Shown here: in pieces, positions 6,666 through 16,075 of the stretch | Numbering within the stretch: position 1 is the stretch's first letter | How the letters are laid out: the number at the start of each line of letters is the position of its first letter | DNA from: Hydnum rufescens UP504 | Lineage: Eukaryota > Basidiomycota > Agaricomycetes > Cantharellales > Hydnaceae | Direction: 5' to 3' | Length of the DNA stretch: 21,097 nt | Assembly (NCBI GenBank): GCA_014904985.1 | Contig: MU129059.1 | Span: 1-21,097, forward strand | Notes under the pieces: generated by a model | What the model saw: the letters and a program-made list of their open reading frames with translations, nothing else | Database searches by the model: none | Told to the model about the DNA's origin: nothing | Translations under genes and position numbers: made by a program

Positions 6666-7075
6666 TACTATTATTATATACATATTACACTATATACATA
6701 TTATCCCCCCCTGGGGTCTGCCACCACAGGGGGGGATGGTTGATGTGGGTCATGCACCTGCATATACCCACCACACCTGCTGCAGTGGGTGGGGTTCACA
6801 TGCCCTGATTGGGGGCTGGCTCCATTTGGGTGCTCCCTCAAGGGGGCTGGTTTTCATTCGCAGGCTTGTTTGTGGTTATCGTCGGCGGTGTCATTTGGCA
6901 GATTTGTATTTGGGAGTTTGCCCAGGTTCTGGCCTAGGATCTAAAGAAATAATTAAGGAAACATTAGTTGAATATTAATGCAGGGCAAAAGAGCAGCTTA
7001 TGCTGCTCTTTTTGCACCACAAGAAGAAATTTGTAAAAATAAAACATACCTCCTAGTACCCCACACCTGCTGCAG
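6451..7075. mobile_element. Short relative of the palindromic element, one intron-hairpin module
   Basis: Starts GGCTGGTCAGTCACATAGGGGACCTAATTTAGGTACC, like the TIRs above, then a TTA microsatellite (6610-6676), a CCCCCCTG...CAGGGGGG hairpin (about 6704-6736), hairpin A (6769-6796, CCACACCTGCTGCAGTGGGTGGGG) and one complete minus-strand module (6941-7049). The order matches the left half of the 4.45-kb element with most modules missing. The second hairpin A (from 7062) is cut at its centre, CCACACCTGCTGCAG, by the next TIR-like end at 7076. Confidence 0.55.
6941..7049 (-). other. Intron-like module E1, 109 nt
   Basis: Minus strand: GAG|GTATGT donor at 7049, hairpin B at 6985-7015 (one A fewer in one arm), branch TTCAACTAATG, then TTATTTCTTTAG acceptor ending at 6941, followed by ATC as in L1 and L5. 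It is an independent copy of the module outside the large element. Confidence 0.75.
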
Positions 7076-7368
7076 CCACCTTGGTCAGCCGGTTATGACA
7101 CCTACCTTAGGTCGAAAAATGAGGCATTTTTAATACCTAACTAGGTCCCAAGCAATATGGAACATAATTGGGTCCAACTCAGGGTATTTGATACCCAGTG
7201 GCTTACAGTCTTTGGGCCCAACTGTGCCCAACTTGGGCCCATTTGTGGCTACCTTGGGCCCAACTTGGGGAACTTGCACACTTGAACGGCAGATCCTTAA
7301 ACCTCACTAGAAACCTAACATTCATGTTGAAAACTTAGAACACTATTAATGATGACAAGAGCAATGTA
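7076..7368. repeat. TIR-like terminus and 3' flank of gene B
   Basis: 7078-7160 has CTTGGTCAGCCGG, ACCTACCTTAGGT and ATACCTAACTAGGTCCC, the same plan as the other termini. 7160-7270 has repeated CCCAACTTGGGCCCA blocks and a GGGTATTTGATACCC palindrome. The rest (7270-7368) is the flank downstream of gene B; no gene seen. Confidence 0.45.
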
Positions 7369-10300
7369 TTATGATAGGAATGGAATGATATGGACATGAG
7401 TAGTCTCAAAGCTCATTTGAAGTGCGTCAAAGTCTGCAGCACTGAGATGAACCTGTGCACTGGGCAGTGAAGATGAGGCCTGCAAGGGTCCATTCGGGTG
7501 AGTGATCATCATGTCAGGACCAGAGTTGGGAGTGGAAGATGATGATGCTGAGCTATCCCTAAGAGCTTGTATAGGTGGAGATGTAGACGTAGCGAAATTA
7601 TCCAAGGGTGTCGAGGCCCCTGAGTTCGTCGAATATGTTGGCATCCTATGTAGTTGCGTGACCCGGCTGTTGACCAAAGGTACTGTGGCTCCCACATGGC
7701 TTGATGCAGAAGTTGTCGCGAGAAAAGGTGGAGGGCTCTGGTTAGCCTGAGCACGGATGAGCGAGTTGGGAGAAAGAGGAGTTGGCGACTTGTCGAGTTC
7801 GTCTGGAATTGTAGATGTTGATCTTCTTGGGAGTTGTAACTTCCTTCTCCTTCTCACTGGCCTCTCATCCTCCTCTACATCACTGTCATGCTCCCCAGCA
7901 TCCTCAGCTGCATGACCAGGCCCAATTCCTGTAGAGTCCCAACTTCTACCCAATTCACTATACTTCCGTTTCCCCATTGTGCTCTCCACATTCTCCTCCC
8001 GGACTTCATCCAGAACTGGACTGTTGATTCCTTCTCCCCCCAGTGTGGCACCCCCAGACCAGTTGTTCGAAGCTCTAGCACGATCTACACTCCCGATGGT
8101 ATGCTGGACTCGCCCACGGTGATCGATCATGACCGGCAACATGGACTCATCAGAGTCGAGAGGAGACTCTGGGAGTTCTTCTAGGTGGATCCGATGATCT
8201 TCAGGACGAGTAAAGGCCTCGTACATCTTGTTCCAGTGGGACGTTTGGTACTTATCGGCTATCCAACTCCCTAAGAGTGGGAATTCATCCACAGTAGGAA
8301 GCCCCTCCAACCAAAGTCGATTAAGCCTCAACAACTTTGGTATCTCCATCCACTTCGTTACTTTGACCTTCACCAGCATATAGGGGCCCAGGAGCTTGCA
8401 CATTCTCTGTGCACAAGCAGCTTTCGTATGGTGCATGTCTTGTGTTTCCATTATATGCTGCCAGTGTGACTCTCCTTCTTCCAAAGCCTCAACCTCCTTC
8501 GACCGTAGTTGCTGAGCAAGAATGTATTTGTAGATGTCACCAATGTGCTGGGTGGGGTCAAAGTGAGACTTGTACCACGATTCCATTTGGGGTGAGTTCA
8601 TAGAGGAGGTATTCCAACTATGAGCAGCCGACAAAGACGCCATATCAGAGACCATCATGTAGAAGGTATGGATGCCGGTGTTCAGCAAAGTTTTGCCATC
8701 TGCATTCCACCGGCACTGTGTCTGTTCCATGAGCTTCACCACATCCCCTCCTGATTCTCCTTTCTTCTTTCCTACCGCAGTCTTCCTCCCACAAAGTTCA
8801 GACATCAAACGCTCCATCTCTGCCGCCCAGGCTTCAGTATCACTGCCACCCATATCGTTTTTGAGTTTTGCATATGAGTTGCACGCTTCTGACTTCGACA
8901 CAAACTCATCTTTCTCTATGTTCCAGAGATCAGAATGAGAAACAAAGGGAAATTGTGACATCAAGATCACGAACCTTTGAGAAGGTTGAGGTACACGTTC
9001 CAAGGATTCCCGCACTGTTGGTGCTCACTCATATTCAGCGACCATTTCCCAATTCTCATCAAGCATGTGACAGTACAACCCAGGCACTGGGCACATGGTT
9101 TAACTTTTGTCTCTTCAAACTGGCAGAACATTTCTACAACTTCATCGATTTCGTCATTCCAGAATTTGCACCTTCGACGTTGTATGTCTGCAGTATCATC
9201 TCCATCCTCGCCGTCTTCATCACTATGATCATCATCCTCATTGCAATCATCAAGGGAATCATCAAATGACACCATTTGGTGTTGAGATTTTTGAGACTGG
9301 GAAGGGGGCGATTGCCAACCAGGGTTCAATTCATCAGAATCATGGTCTCAATGTCCTCCGGAGTCTTTCACCCTAGGGCGGTCAGGGGGTTCCAGCGATG
9401 GTCGGTGAATGGGGACGGAGTGGTCGACTGGGGACTCAGGGGACCATCCATCCCGCAAACCGAAACCCAGACTGGAGGGTGGGGTGACTTCCCGAGCCAT
9501 GATTTTATCACTTGTCGCATTGGTGGTCTCTAGTCTGGAGTACCAGATAATAAGCAACAGTGTAGATATAATCTCCAATAAACTACTCACTTAATTCGCA
9601 CTTCCAGGGCCTCCACAAGACGTTGTAACTTGGTTCCAAAGTAGACTGGATTCAAGCTATGCTTTTCAACAAAGAAGGCGAGCCCTTCTACAATCCCGAG
9701 AGTACCACTGGATCCTCTCCTGATGCCTTTCACAAGTACATCCATTGGTACATCCACATGGAGCACACGATTAAGAACTGGATCCAGATTCTCCCAGTCC
9801 TCATCATGGTCTTCACCACCACCTGCAAAGGACAAAGGTATAGTCTCCGGGTGTCTCGCATCCCAGAGACATGTAGCCCTATCGTCCTTCTGATCCCATT
9901 CAGGGACATTCAGAGGAAGTTGGTGGGATAGTTTCTGGCCTTGATCAAGCAATGCTAATACATCAGCAGATGTGAGGGCACGGTCTTTCTTTGCAGATGT
10001 AATATCCAGGGGATTTGGCAAGTTGGGCGAAGATGAGGGTAGAATACGCTGGACAGAGGATGTGGAGACCTTCAAGGGTGGGTTCGTGGAGATACGAGAA
10101 TGAATGTTGACAGAGACGAGTGTTTGTCTGCTGGTAGATGCAAACATTGGAGCCTTGGCAACAGCCCATAGAGGATCCAAGGCCTTGGATGGTACCGCTG
10201 GGGAGGAAGAGGCTGGTGCATTCGAAGCTGTCTTTGCACTAGAGGAAGCCGGTGTTCCTTTGGATGAAAGAACTTTCGCTTTCGATAGAGGGCATTTAGC

Positions 10301-10414
10301 TTTAGGCGAGGGTGGCTTTGGATTAGATGAGGAACCTTTCATAGAGGGGCGTGGGCACTTGGTGGATGATTGTGATGAATCTAACGATTCAGGGTGGGCC
10401 TGTGTTCTAACCAT
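7369..10414 (-). CDS. Gene B: unidentified nuclear-type protein, three exons
   Basis: Exons 10414-9591, 9534-8975 and 8915-7369 total 2,931 nt (976 codons plus TAA). ATG at 10414 has a good fungal context (GTCAACATGG). Introns are 56 nt (9590-9535, GTGAGT...CAG) and 59 nt (8974-8916, GTTCGT...TAG), and both keep frame. Residues 1-250 are Ser/Pro/Lys-rich. About 350-391 is strongly acidic (DEDGEDGDD). About 396-448 holds a Cys cluster (CAQCLGCTVTC and flanking Cys) that might bind metal. Exon 3 starts with a helical region, followed by a basic VRRRRKLQLPRR patch (about 805-825) resembling a nuclear signal, then a Ser/Thr/Pro-rich tail. Codon 337 is TGA (9350-9348): either a mutated CGA, or part of a possible 75-nt in-frame intron (GTGAAA...CCCAG, about 9365-9291). 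Function unknown. Confidence 0.75.
9348..9350 (-). other. In-frame TGA in gene B exon 2
   Basis: Reads GGH-TGA-DHDSDE with open frame on both sides. The alternative is that it sits in a 75-nt intron with a CTGATG branch-like site and a pyrimidine-rich CCCAG acceptor, whose removal keeps frame. Transcript data would decide. Confidence 0.6.
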
Positions 10415-10931
10415 GTTGACGGATACTGTTGGACAGGATACCAGAGGTCAGAGAATGCCGACCTCCAGCACTGAGCTCAACAAGGATGGTTTTCCCGAGG
10501 GATGCCAGACAGGAGACTGGACATCTGAATGTGTCGATGACCAGTACCGGAGTGGATGAAAGTTTGATACAGAAAGCACCGTAAGGTCATTAGAGTGACA
10601 TTCGGAACTGGATTCAACTGACTTTAACTTACGAATATGTGAATGAGATGAAATTGATGCTTGTGGTAGCAATGGGGCCACAAGACTGCTCCACAAGGAT
10701 GCAAGAGAGGACACCGAATGTCAGTGAAGCCGAACGTTCAGCACTGGACTCAAGGTGCGTTCCATGTGGGAAGGAAGTGAGAAAAAAACACATCTGGAAT
10801 TGGGCGTCAAGAAAGTCGATCGGTAATATCTGAAACCATTACATTTTCAGAGTACAAACCACACAAGAAAATCAATAAATGGTAGTGTGGGGTATGGTTT
10901 TTGAATGAATAATACCAGGAACTGTTTCCTC
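10415..10931. promoter_or_regulatory. Intergenic region between genes A and B
   Basis: About 517 nt between the end of gene A (stop 10934-10932) and the ATG of gene B, both on the minus strand. It must hold the 3' end signal of A and the promoter of B. Open frames here lack convincing features. ATTTATTGATTTTC-like A/T-rich sequence lies at about 10870 on the minus strand. No firm TATA box was identified. Confidence 0.4.
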
Positions 10932-13900
10932 TCATGGATCTTTCAAGAAAAAGGGTTCAGGTAAATCCATCTCGAGTGTCAATCTCCAACATTTATGGAG
11001 AGTGAATCCAAGTGTCTCCCAAAGCTCCAAACGGTTCTCGCCCTGTTTCAATCCATCAGTTTCTGCCCACCTCGCAATCTGGCGGATGATGGTGTTGACT
11101 TGGCTGGTGTTTGGCCAGATTGGAGCAATGAATGCCTGCTTGAATCCAGTGCGTGCATGGATATGGAGAAAGATTTCCAGCTGCTTGAGGTCAATAGGAA
11201 CGTCATGGATTTGTTCTATCCTGTTCATGAGCCATACAGTTGTGAATTCAATCATTTGCATATCCCATTTTCGAGCAGGAAAATTGGCGGGAGGATATTG
11301 AGTGATGGCTTCAGGTAGACGAGGAGGATGTCGGACATAATCAAGAAACTCCATTTTAAAGTCCTCTGGAGTCTTTATAGGTGGAGGGCCACAAGCAAGG
11401 AGAGCATCGCATTCCAGCTTGCTACCAGTGCATGCATAAACCTTGTCAACATACAACAGGTCCACTGGGGCAATGTATGGGTGTGCTACCGCATTGGCTG
11501 TGGATGTCTTCAGATTCTTGAACCTGTTCTTGTTCATCTCCTGTGAGAAGTCAGCAAGAACACTGTCCCTCTGCGATTCACTCTTGAAATACAAGGAGCA
11601 AAGGTAGGGCTGACCCGTGATGTGTTTTCATCTCATACAGTGGATCCCAAGGACTCCTCGATGGGTAAACTCCGTCATGAGGCCATTCGCAATATCTTTG
11701 ATGTTGCTCTGGCCCACCATCAGCGGCCCCCACTCGATGTAGAACCATTGACCCAATGGAACCTGTTCAAATGGCTCGGCAGATGACGATGGGTGCTCTA
11801 CTGGGGGAGCCGTAGAGTTTGATGCTTTCACAGGGAAGGGCAGCATAATCAATGTCCCCACAGCAGATGGGACTGGTAGAGACTTCTTAAAGTTCAGGGA
11901 AGTTTGCACCCCCTCTTCCTGTAATGAGGGCATATTCAAGGGAAATGTACCATGGGAGTCCCTTGAGCCATTCTTAAATGCATATGACCTATAGAGCTGT
12001 TAATACCTCACTCTAACTCTATAGGGATCATGATAACCCTCACCATTTTGATTTCATAGACATAGAAGTCGCTTCAGAGGCTTCTCCAGTAGTTAATTCC
12101 CTTGGACTAGATGTTCTAGGCTCCTGGTAAGCTCGTGGGTTCGAGGATCCAAGTTCTGATCGGTGATAGGAGCCATTGTGCCTTGGGCCAGTTGGTGGAA
12201 TAGACCGAGGGTTTGAAGGGTCTGGAAGTGCCCTGGGACCAGTTGGTATTGGCTTGCCAGGTTGTAGGCTTGGAGCTGAAGAAGTAACAGAAGGACATGG
12301 AGCATCATGCTGGGAAGAATGGAGCTCAGAAGAATTGTGGGGAACCCTGGGACGATGAGAGTGATGGGAAGGGGAGCCAGATCGAGAATGGGAACGAGAA
12401 TAGGGACGGGGAGGATGGTGGCGATTGGGGGGAAGACGAGAATCTGGGAGGGGAGAACGGGCATGGGCGCAAGAATGAGAATGGGGACAGGAACGGGAAC
12501 GGGAATGGGCATGTGGACGGAAATGAGAATGAGAATGAGAATGGGAATGGGAATAGGAATGGGAACAAGAATAAGGATCAAGGGAATCACGGGGGAGAGA
12601 ATGAGAATGAGAAAAATAGTGTGAGGAAGGTAAAGAGCCATATGATTGATTGGGACCAGGAGAAAAGCATGTGAGGTCATGATTATGGCCGTGGGGCACC
12701 CATTCACGATCACGGATCTGGAGAGGACGGGTGGGAGGGGGAGAACAAGCAGGTGCGGGGGTTGGGTGCTGTATCTGCACCTGAGTCCCGGAGCCAGGGA
12801 GCAACACATTCGTTTCCTGGGCATCTCCTGCTGGGGTCTTCACTAGCCTGGCCTGAGCATTCACCTCTGCAATCTCTGCAGTTTGCTGGCGTAATCTCTT
12901 TTCACACTTCCGATTGTTTGATTCAACGTTGTCTGGGTTTATGAAATGTTGCCGCAAATAGACTACTCCGGGACTCGCAGGCGGCTTGCCATCTCTCGAC
13001 CTCACCCATTCTTTCTGCCATGCTCAGCATTGATCCTCCGAATAATCTCAGCTTTGGCTTCCCGATCACCTTTCTGTGCCTTGGAAAGCAGCTGGGCAGC
13101 TTCGTTGATTGCCTCAGCTTCTACTTGTTTCTGCTTTCATCTCTCTCCTATCTTGGCCACCCTAGTGGACTTGACCACAGCGTCACTGGGAGTCGAATCA
13201 TATGATGATATGTCAGAGTAATCATCGTAAGGTAGGCCCTCAGAGGACTGATCCCAGAATTTGGCATATAGATCCTCTGCGTTGTTCACCGAATCATTGA
13301 TTGGTACAGAAGGAATGTGTGTGGAAGGATTGCTATCTTCAAGGGATAACCAATCAATTTGAGAAGCAATTTCCACTTCAGTTGCGCTCAGAGGAAATGG
13401 ACCACTTCCCAGGATACGTTGGATTGTCATGATCATTCTGGGGTCCAGCTTCACTGATGTGGGGTCAGGAAAGAGTTCGTGGAGGAGGCATTGTTCCAAA
13501 GGCTTGTGACTTCCTGGAAGTCTATTTCCAGGATATCCACTGGGGGGTCGAGCTCGCCAGGGTTCGGGATGCAGGATATGCGCCAGACGGTGTTCAACAT
13601 GGACAATATGCCGACTAGTAGGGAGGACTCTGCCTTCTGGAGCAGTCACCTGCACCCCTTCTGGCAACTCTTTGATGCTCCTAACCCCTGATTGCATTGG
13701 ACCTTCAACTACACCAAAGGTCGGGACCCCATCCTCCAGTAATTCCTCTAACCACTGCAAATCGGCCTGTGACACTGGATATGCAAAAATGGTGCCAATA
13801 AGGGTTTCATCCACACCCATTTTGGGGGGTGATGCTCCAAATGTACAGGCAACTTGCCGCACACATCGGCGAGCCAGTAAACGGGCGTAGCCTCCAAATT

Positions 13901-14218
13901 CATATGCGCATCGGAGATTATCATAAACAGCTTGTGTGTGATGCACAGACGAAGAATGGGGAGTATCAAGGGAAGCACTGGATGGGGGTAGACGAGGCAC
14001 AAAGTCTTTGCTGACAGGGATACCGAGTGACTCAGCAACTAATTTCCAATCCATGTACAGAGCTCTGTTTTTCTCCAGGAAATATGTAACATTCTTGCGG
14101 TAAGGTGACGATAGGAGGTAGCCACTAGAAGTTTTGAGCACAAGCTCTGTTGAAAAGGGCTTGGGATCACTGGGCAGTCATTGGATGTAAGGTCGGTATG
14201 GAGCAGATTTATTGTAAG
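10932..14218 (-). pseudogene. Gene A: unidentified protein, decayed, cut by the LTR element
   Basis: The frame runs from the LTR edge (14218) through TGA 14180-14178 and the 14141-13137 segment (SSGYLLSSPYRKNVTYF, LLARRCVRQVACTFG, ILGSGPFPLSATE), past TGA 13139-13137 into a charged helical stretch (VEAEAINEAAQLLSKAQKGD). A 1-nt frameshift near 13015 leads to WQKEWVRSRDGKPPASPG and a Ser/His/Pro-rich tract (12044-12840). A 55-nt intron (12043-11989, GTGAGG...TATAG) keeps frame into the last exon (11988-10932), with TGA at 11630-11628 and a conserved-looking C-terminal domain (WFYIEWGPLMVG, LCSLYFKSESQRDSV, WETLGFTLHKCWRLTLEM). The start is missing and may lie beyond the retroelement (20,000-20,400). 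I do not recognise the family. Stops and frameshift mean it is decayed, or in part affected by sequence error. Confidence 0.65.
12361..12620 (-). repeat. Degenerate 6-nt repeat encoding a Ser-His tract
   Basis: Plus strand shows imperfect GAGAAT/GGGAAT hexamers; minus strand reads alternating Ser-His (SHSHSHSHSH) and Ser-Arg within gene A. Such hexamer tracts slip easily and keep several frames open, which explains the overlapping open frames here. Confidence 0.8.
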
Positions 14219-14240
14219 TGTCAGGGTTTGTCCCTTACTC

Positions 14241-14340
14241 CGGTCCACTCCGGTCCACTCCAGTCCACTCCGGTCCACTCCGGTCCACTCCGGTCCACTC
14301 CGGTCCACTCCGGTCCACTCCGGATCACTCCGGTCCTTGT
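14241..14340 (+). repeat. 10-bp tandem repeat in U3 of the 5' LTR
   Basis: Nine units of CGGTCCACTC (two with one change: CAGTCCACTC, CGGATCACTC) and a partial tenth. The 3' LTR keeps only a shorter, disrupted version (19321-19386). It may act as an upstream element of the LTR promoter, which is inference. Confidence 0.9.
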
Positions 14341-14564
14341 CCACCCACCTCCAGTCCAGTTCTCCACTTAGTTCCTTCACCCAAGTCCACTTTGCTTCTG
14401 GCTTGATTCCGGTTTGACTCCAATCAAACCCTATCTTGGTTTCATTTCCCTTTCATTTCCCATTGCTTCCGGTTTGCCCCCTGGCCGAGTTCCTGTTCCT
14501 GTTCCTGTCCCCCTTGTAACCACCCACAGTTTAGCGATCACTCCCCCGTAGTATAGTCATCATG

Positions 14565-14609
14565 TATAAGTAGTCCAAGAGCGAAGTCCAGAGACCCCAG
14601 CTTTGGTCT
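14565..14609 (+). promoter_or_regulatory. LTR core promoter and self-primer leader
   Basis: TATAAG at 14565-14570 lies 34 nt before AGCTTTGGTCT (14599-14609), which is the exact reverse complement of AGACCAAAGCT just after the LTR. In Tf1/sushi-group elements the first 11 nt of the RNA act as the primer, so transcription is predicted to start at 14599. The 3' LTR keeps AGCTTTGGTCT (19655-19665) but has lost TATAAG. Confidence 0.7.
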
Positions 14610-14931
14610 CTCAGGATTTCCGCTGTTACTCTGGACTACAGGTCAGCCTTCATGTATTCCGTATTCATATTACATAATCTCAGGATTTCCGCTGTTACTC
14701 CGGACTACAGCTCCGAGTATTATCCAGTTGACTCCACAAGCTTAAGGACCGCTGTGCTCATTTCCGCCTAGTCCCTTCCAGGCTGCTGGACCGCTCCTCC
14801 GACATCCCTAACCTCCTTATCTCATTCTTGCCCAGATTCTTGTGGACTTAGCCGGACTTGCACTGGACTTAGCCGGAATTATTTGTGTTTACATTTGTTT
14901 GGTGCCCTCGTTGCAGCGTGGCCCTGACAGA

Positions 14932-14942
14932 AGACCAAAGCT
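14932..14942 (+). other. Primer binding site (self-priming type)
   Basis: AGACCAAAGCT lies two nt after the 5' LTR end and is complementary over 11 nt to the predicted start of the element's own RNA. No TGG-starting tRNA-type PBS is seen here. Confidence 0.7.
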
Positions 14943-14947
14943 CTCTC

Positions 14948-16075
14948 ATGAGCCCACCATCTGGATTGCTTAGTATTGCCAATTTCCCTCCCACTCCTTG
15001 TTCCGAAATGTCCGACGGTGCTCCAGTAGCCATTACCGCTGACCACCTCCAACACCTCCTCACCCAACTCCAACAACAAAATGCTGCCCTCCGTGAGGAG
15101 CTAGATGACATGCGGAACCAAGGGACACATGTCGCTGGCTTTGTGTCAGCTGCAGTCCAGCAGACACTCCAGCAGCACCCTCTGCCTACCCAGTCTGCTC
15201 GCGAGGCCAAGGGAGCTGACCCCGAACCATTCTCTGGCGATCGGAAGAAAACAGAGAGTTTCCTACACTCCGTCCGGCTGAACATTGCCCTCCAACCTAG
15301 AGTCTATCCAACAGAGTTGCACAAAATCCTGTACACACTCTCCTGGATGAAGGATGGAACTGCCGGAGCATGAGCGGAAAGTCTCTCCACCTCCTTCCTA
15401 GATCCGGAAACCCACAATCCATATGAGACCTTTGAAGGGTTCCTGGTTGCCTTTGAAAGTGCTTTTGGAGAACCGGACCAGGAGTTCACTGCACGATCCC
15501 AACTCCGGAATCTGAAACAAGGGAAGATGTCTGCAGAGGAATACACTGCGCACTTTGACGCCTTGGCAGGATGAACTGGATTCGGAGAGGAAGCGTTGAT
15601 TGATGCGTATCAGCGGGGCCTCAATGAAAGACTGTTGGAAAAAATGCACCTCAGTGATCTGCTGGAGACACTCGGAGGATGGCAGGACACAGCACGGTGT
15701 CTGGATAACCTATATCTCCAGTTCCGACAAGCCACATCCGGTACAACCCCATACACTCCAAGAAACCCCCCGACATCCACGGAGAAACCCCGGACAGCAG
15801 CACCTGTCACTCCTAGACTGACCACACTCCCTCCTGCACCGACACCCTCCTCATTGACTTCATTCACTCCCATGGATGTAGACTCAACTCAGAAACAAGA
15901 GGCACGACAGTGTTATAACTGTCAAGAGTTGGGACACATCTCTTGTAACTGCCCCCATCCGCGGAAGCCACAACAATTCATCCGCGAGGAGTTACGGAAA
16001 CTATTCCCAGCCCCGAAGAATGCCTCAGAAGCTCAGGGATCACCTCCACAGGATTTTCCCAATGGTCAGCAGTGA
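14948..16075 (+). pseudogene. gag: Gag of the chromovirus
   Basis: ATG at 14948 follows the PBS by 5 nt (a second ATG is at 15009). The frame shows an N-terminal Gln/Leu-rich coiled-coil-like segment (ITADHLQHLLTQLQQQ), a capsid-like domain (EPFSGDRKKTESFLHSVRLN; ARSQLRNLKQGKMSAEEYTA), a Pro/Thr-rich linker, and a CX2CX4HX4C zinc knuckle (CYNCQELGHISCNC) at about 15910-15951, ending at TGA 16073-16075. It is interrupted by TGA at 15371-15373 and 15572-15574, with the frame kept. Gag packages element RNA. About 375 codons if read through. Confidence 0.88.
16051..16057 (+). other. Candidate -1 frameshift site GGATTTT
   Basis: In the gag frame the bases read G GAT TTT, the right phase for a slippery heptamer, inside the gag-pol overlap and 16 nt before the gag stop. 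The pol frame is exactly -1 to gag here (GFSQWSAVKDASCLTNRF). GGAUUUU is, to my knowledge, the heptamer used by a plant dianthovirus. A downstream stimulatory structure was not worked out. Confidence 0.45.

Larger units (their letters stand above)
14219..14929 (+). repeat. 5' LTR
   Basis: 711 nt, bounded by an 8-bp perfect inverted repeat TGTCAGGG/CCCTGACA. U3 starts with an array of 10-bp CGGTCCACTC units. TATAAG is at 14565-14570. The predicted RNA start is about 14599, since the 11 nt from there match the complement of the PBS. Confidence 0.92.

Noticed and set aside
1611..7015. Hairpin B copies as bacterial rho-independent terminators (GC-stem ending in T-run)
   Set aside because: They sit between spliceosomal donors and CTAAC-like branch sites in a fungal context, and A/T pairs are part of the stem on both sides. 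The likeness is superficial.
10104..10559. Plus-strand 151-codon open frame
   Set aside because: It is antisense to gene B exon 1, which has a good start context and introns that keep frame.
12297..12674. Plus-strand Asn/Gly/Glu-rich open frame and the Leu/Ile/Pro-rich minus frame in the hexamer tract
   Set aside because: These are by-products of the hexamer repeat. The Ser-His frame is the one that splices in frame into gene A's last exon.
14039..14380. Minus-strand open frame with Trp-Thr-Gly-Val-Asp-Arg-Ser repeats
   Set aside because: It is a reading of the 10-bp LTR tandem repeat (three units make ten codons), not a gene.
14881..14929. tRNA-type PBS starting at TGGTGCCC near the LTR end
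   Set aside because: The same bases recur in the 3' LTR, so they are inside the LTR; the true PBS must come after 14929.
14885..14947. Gag start inside the LTR
   Set aside because: The frame is open there but has no ATG before 14948, which follows the PBS at the usual distance.
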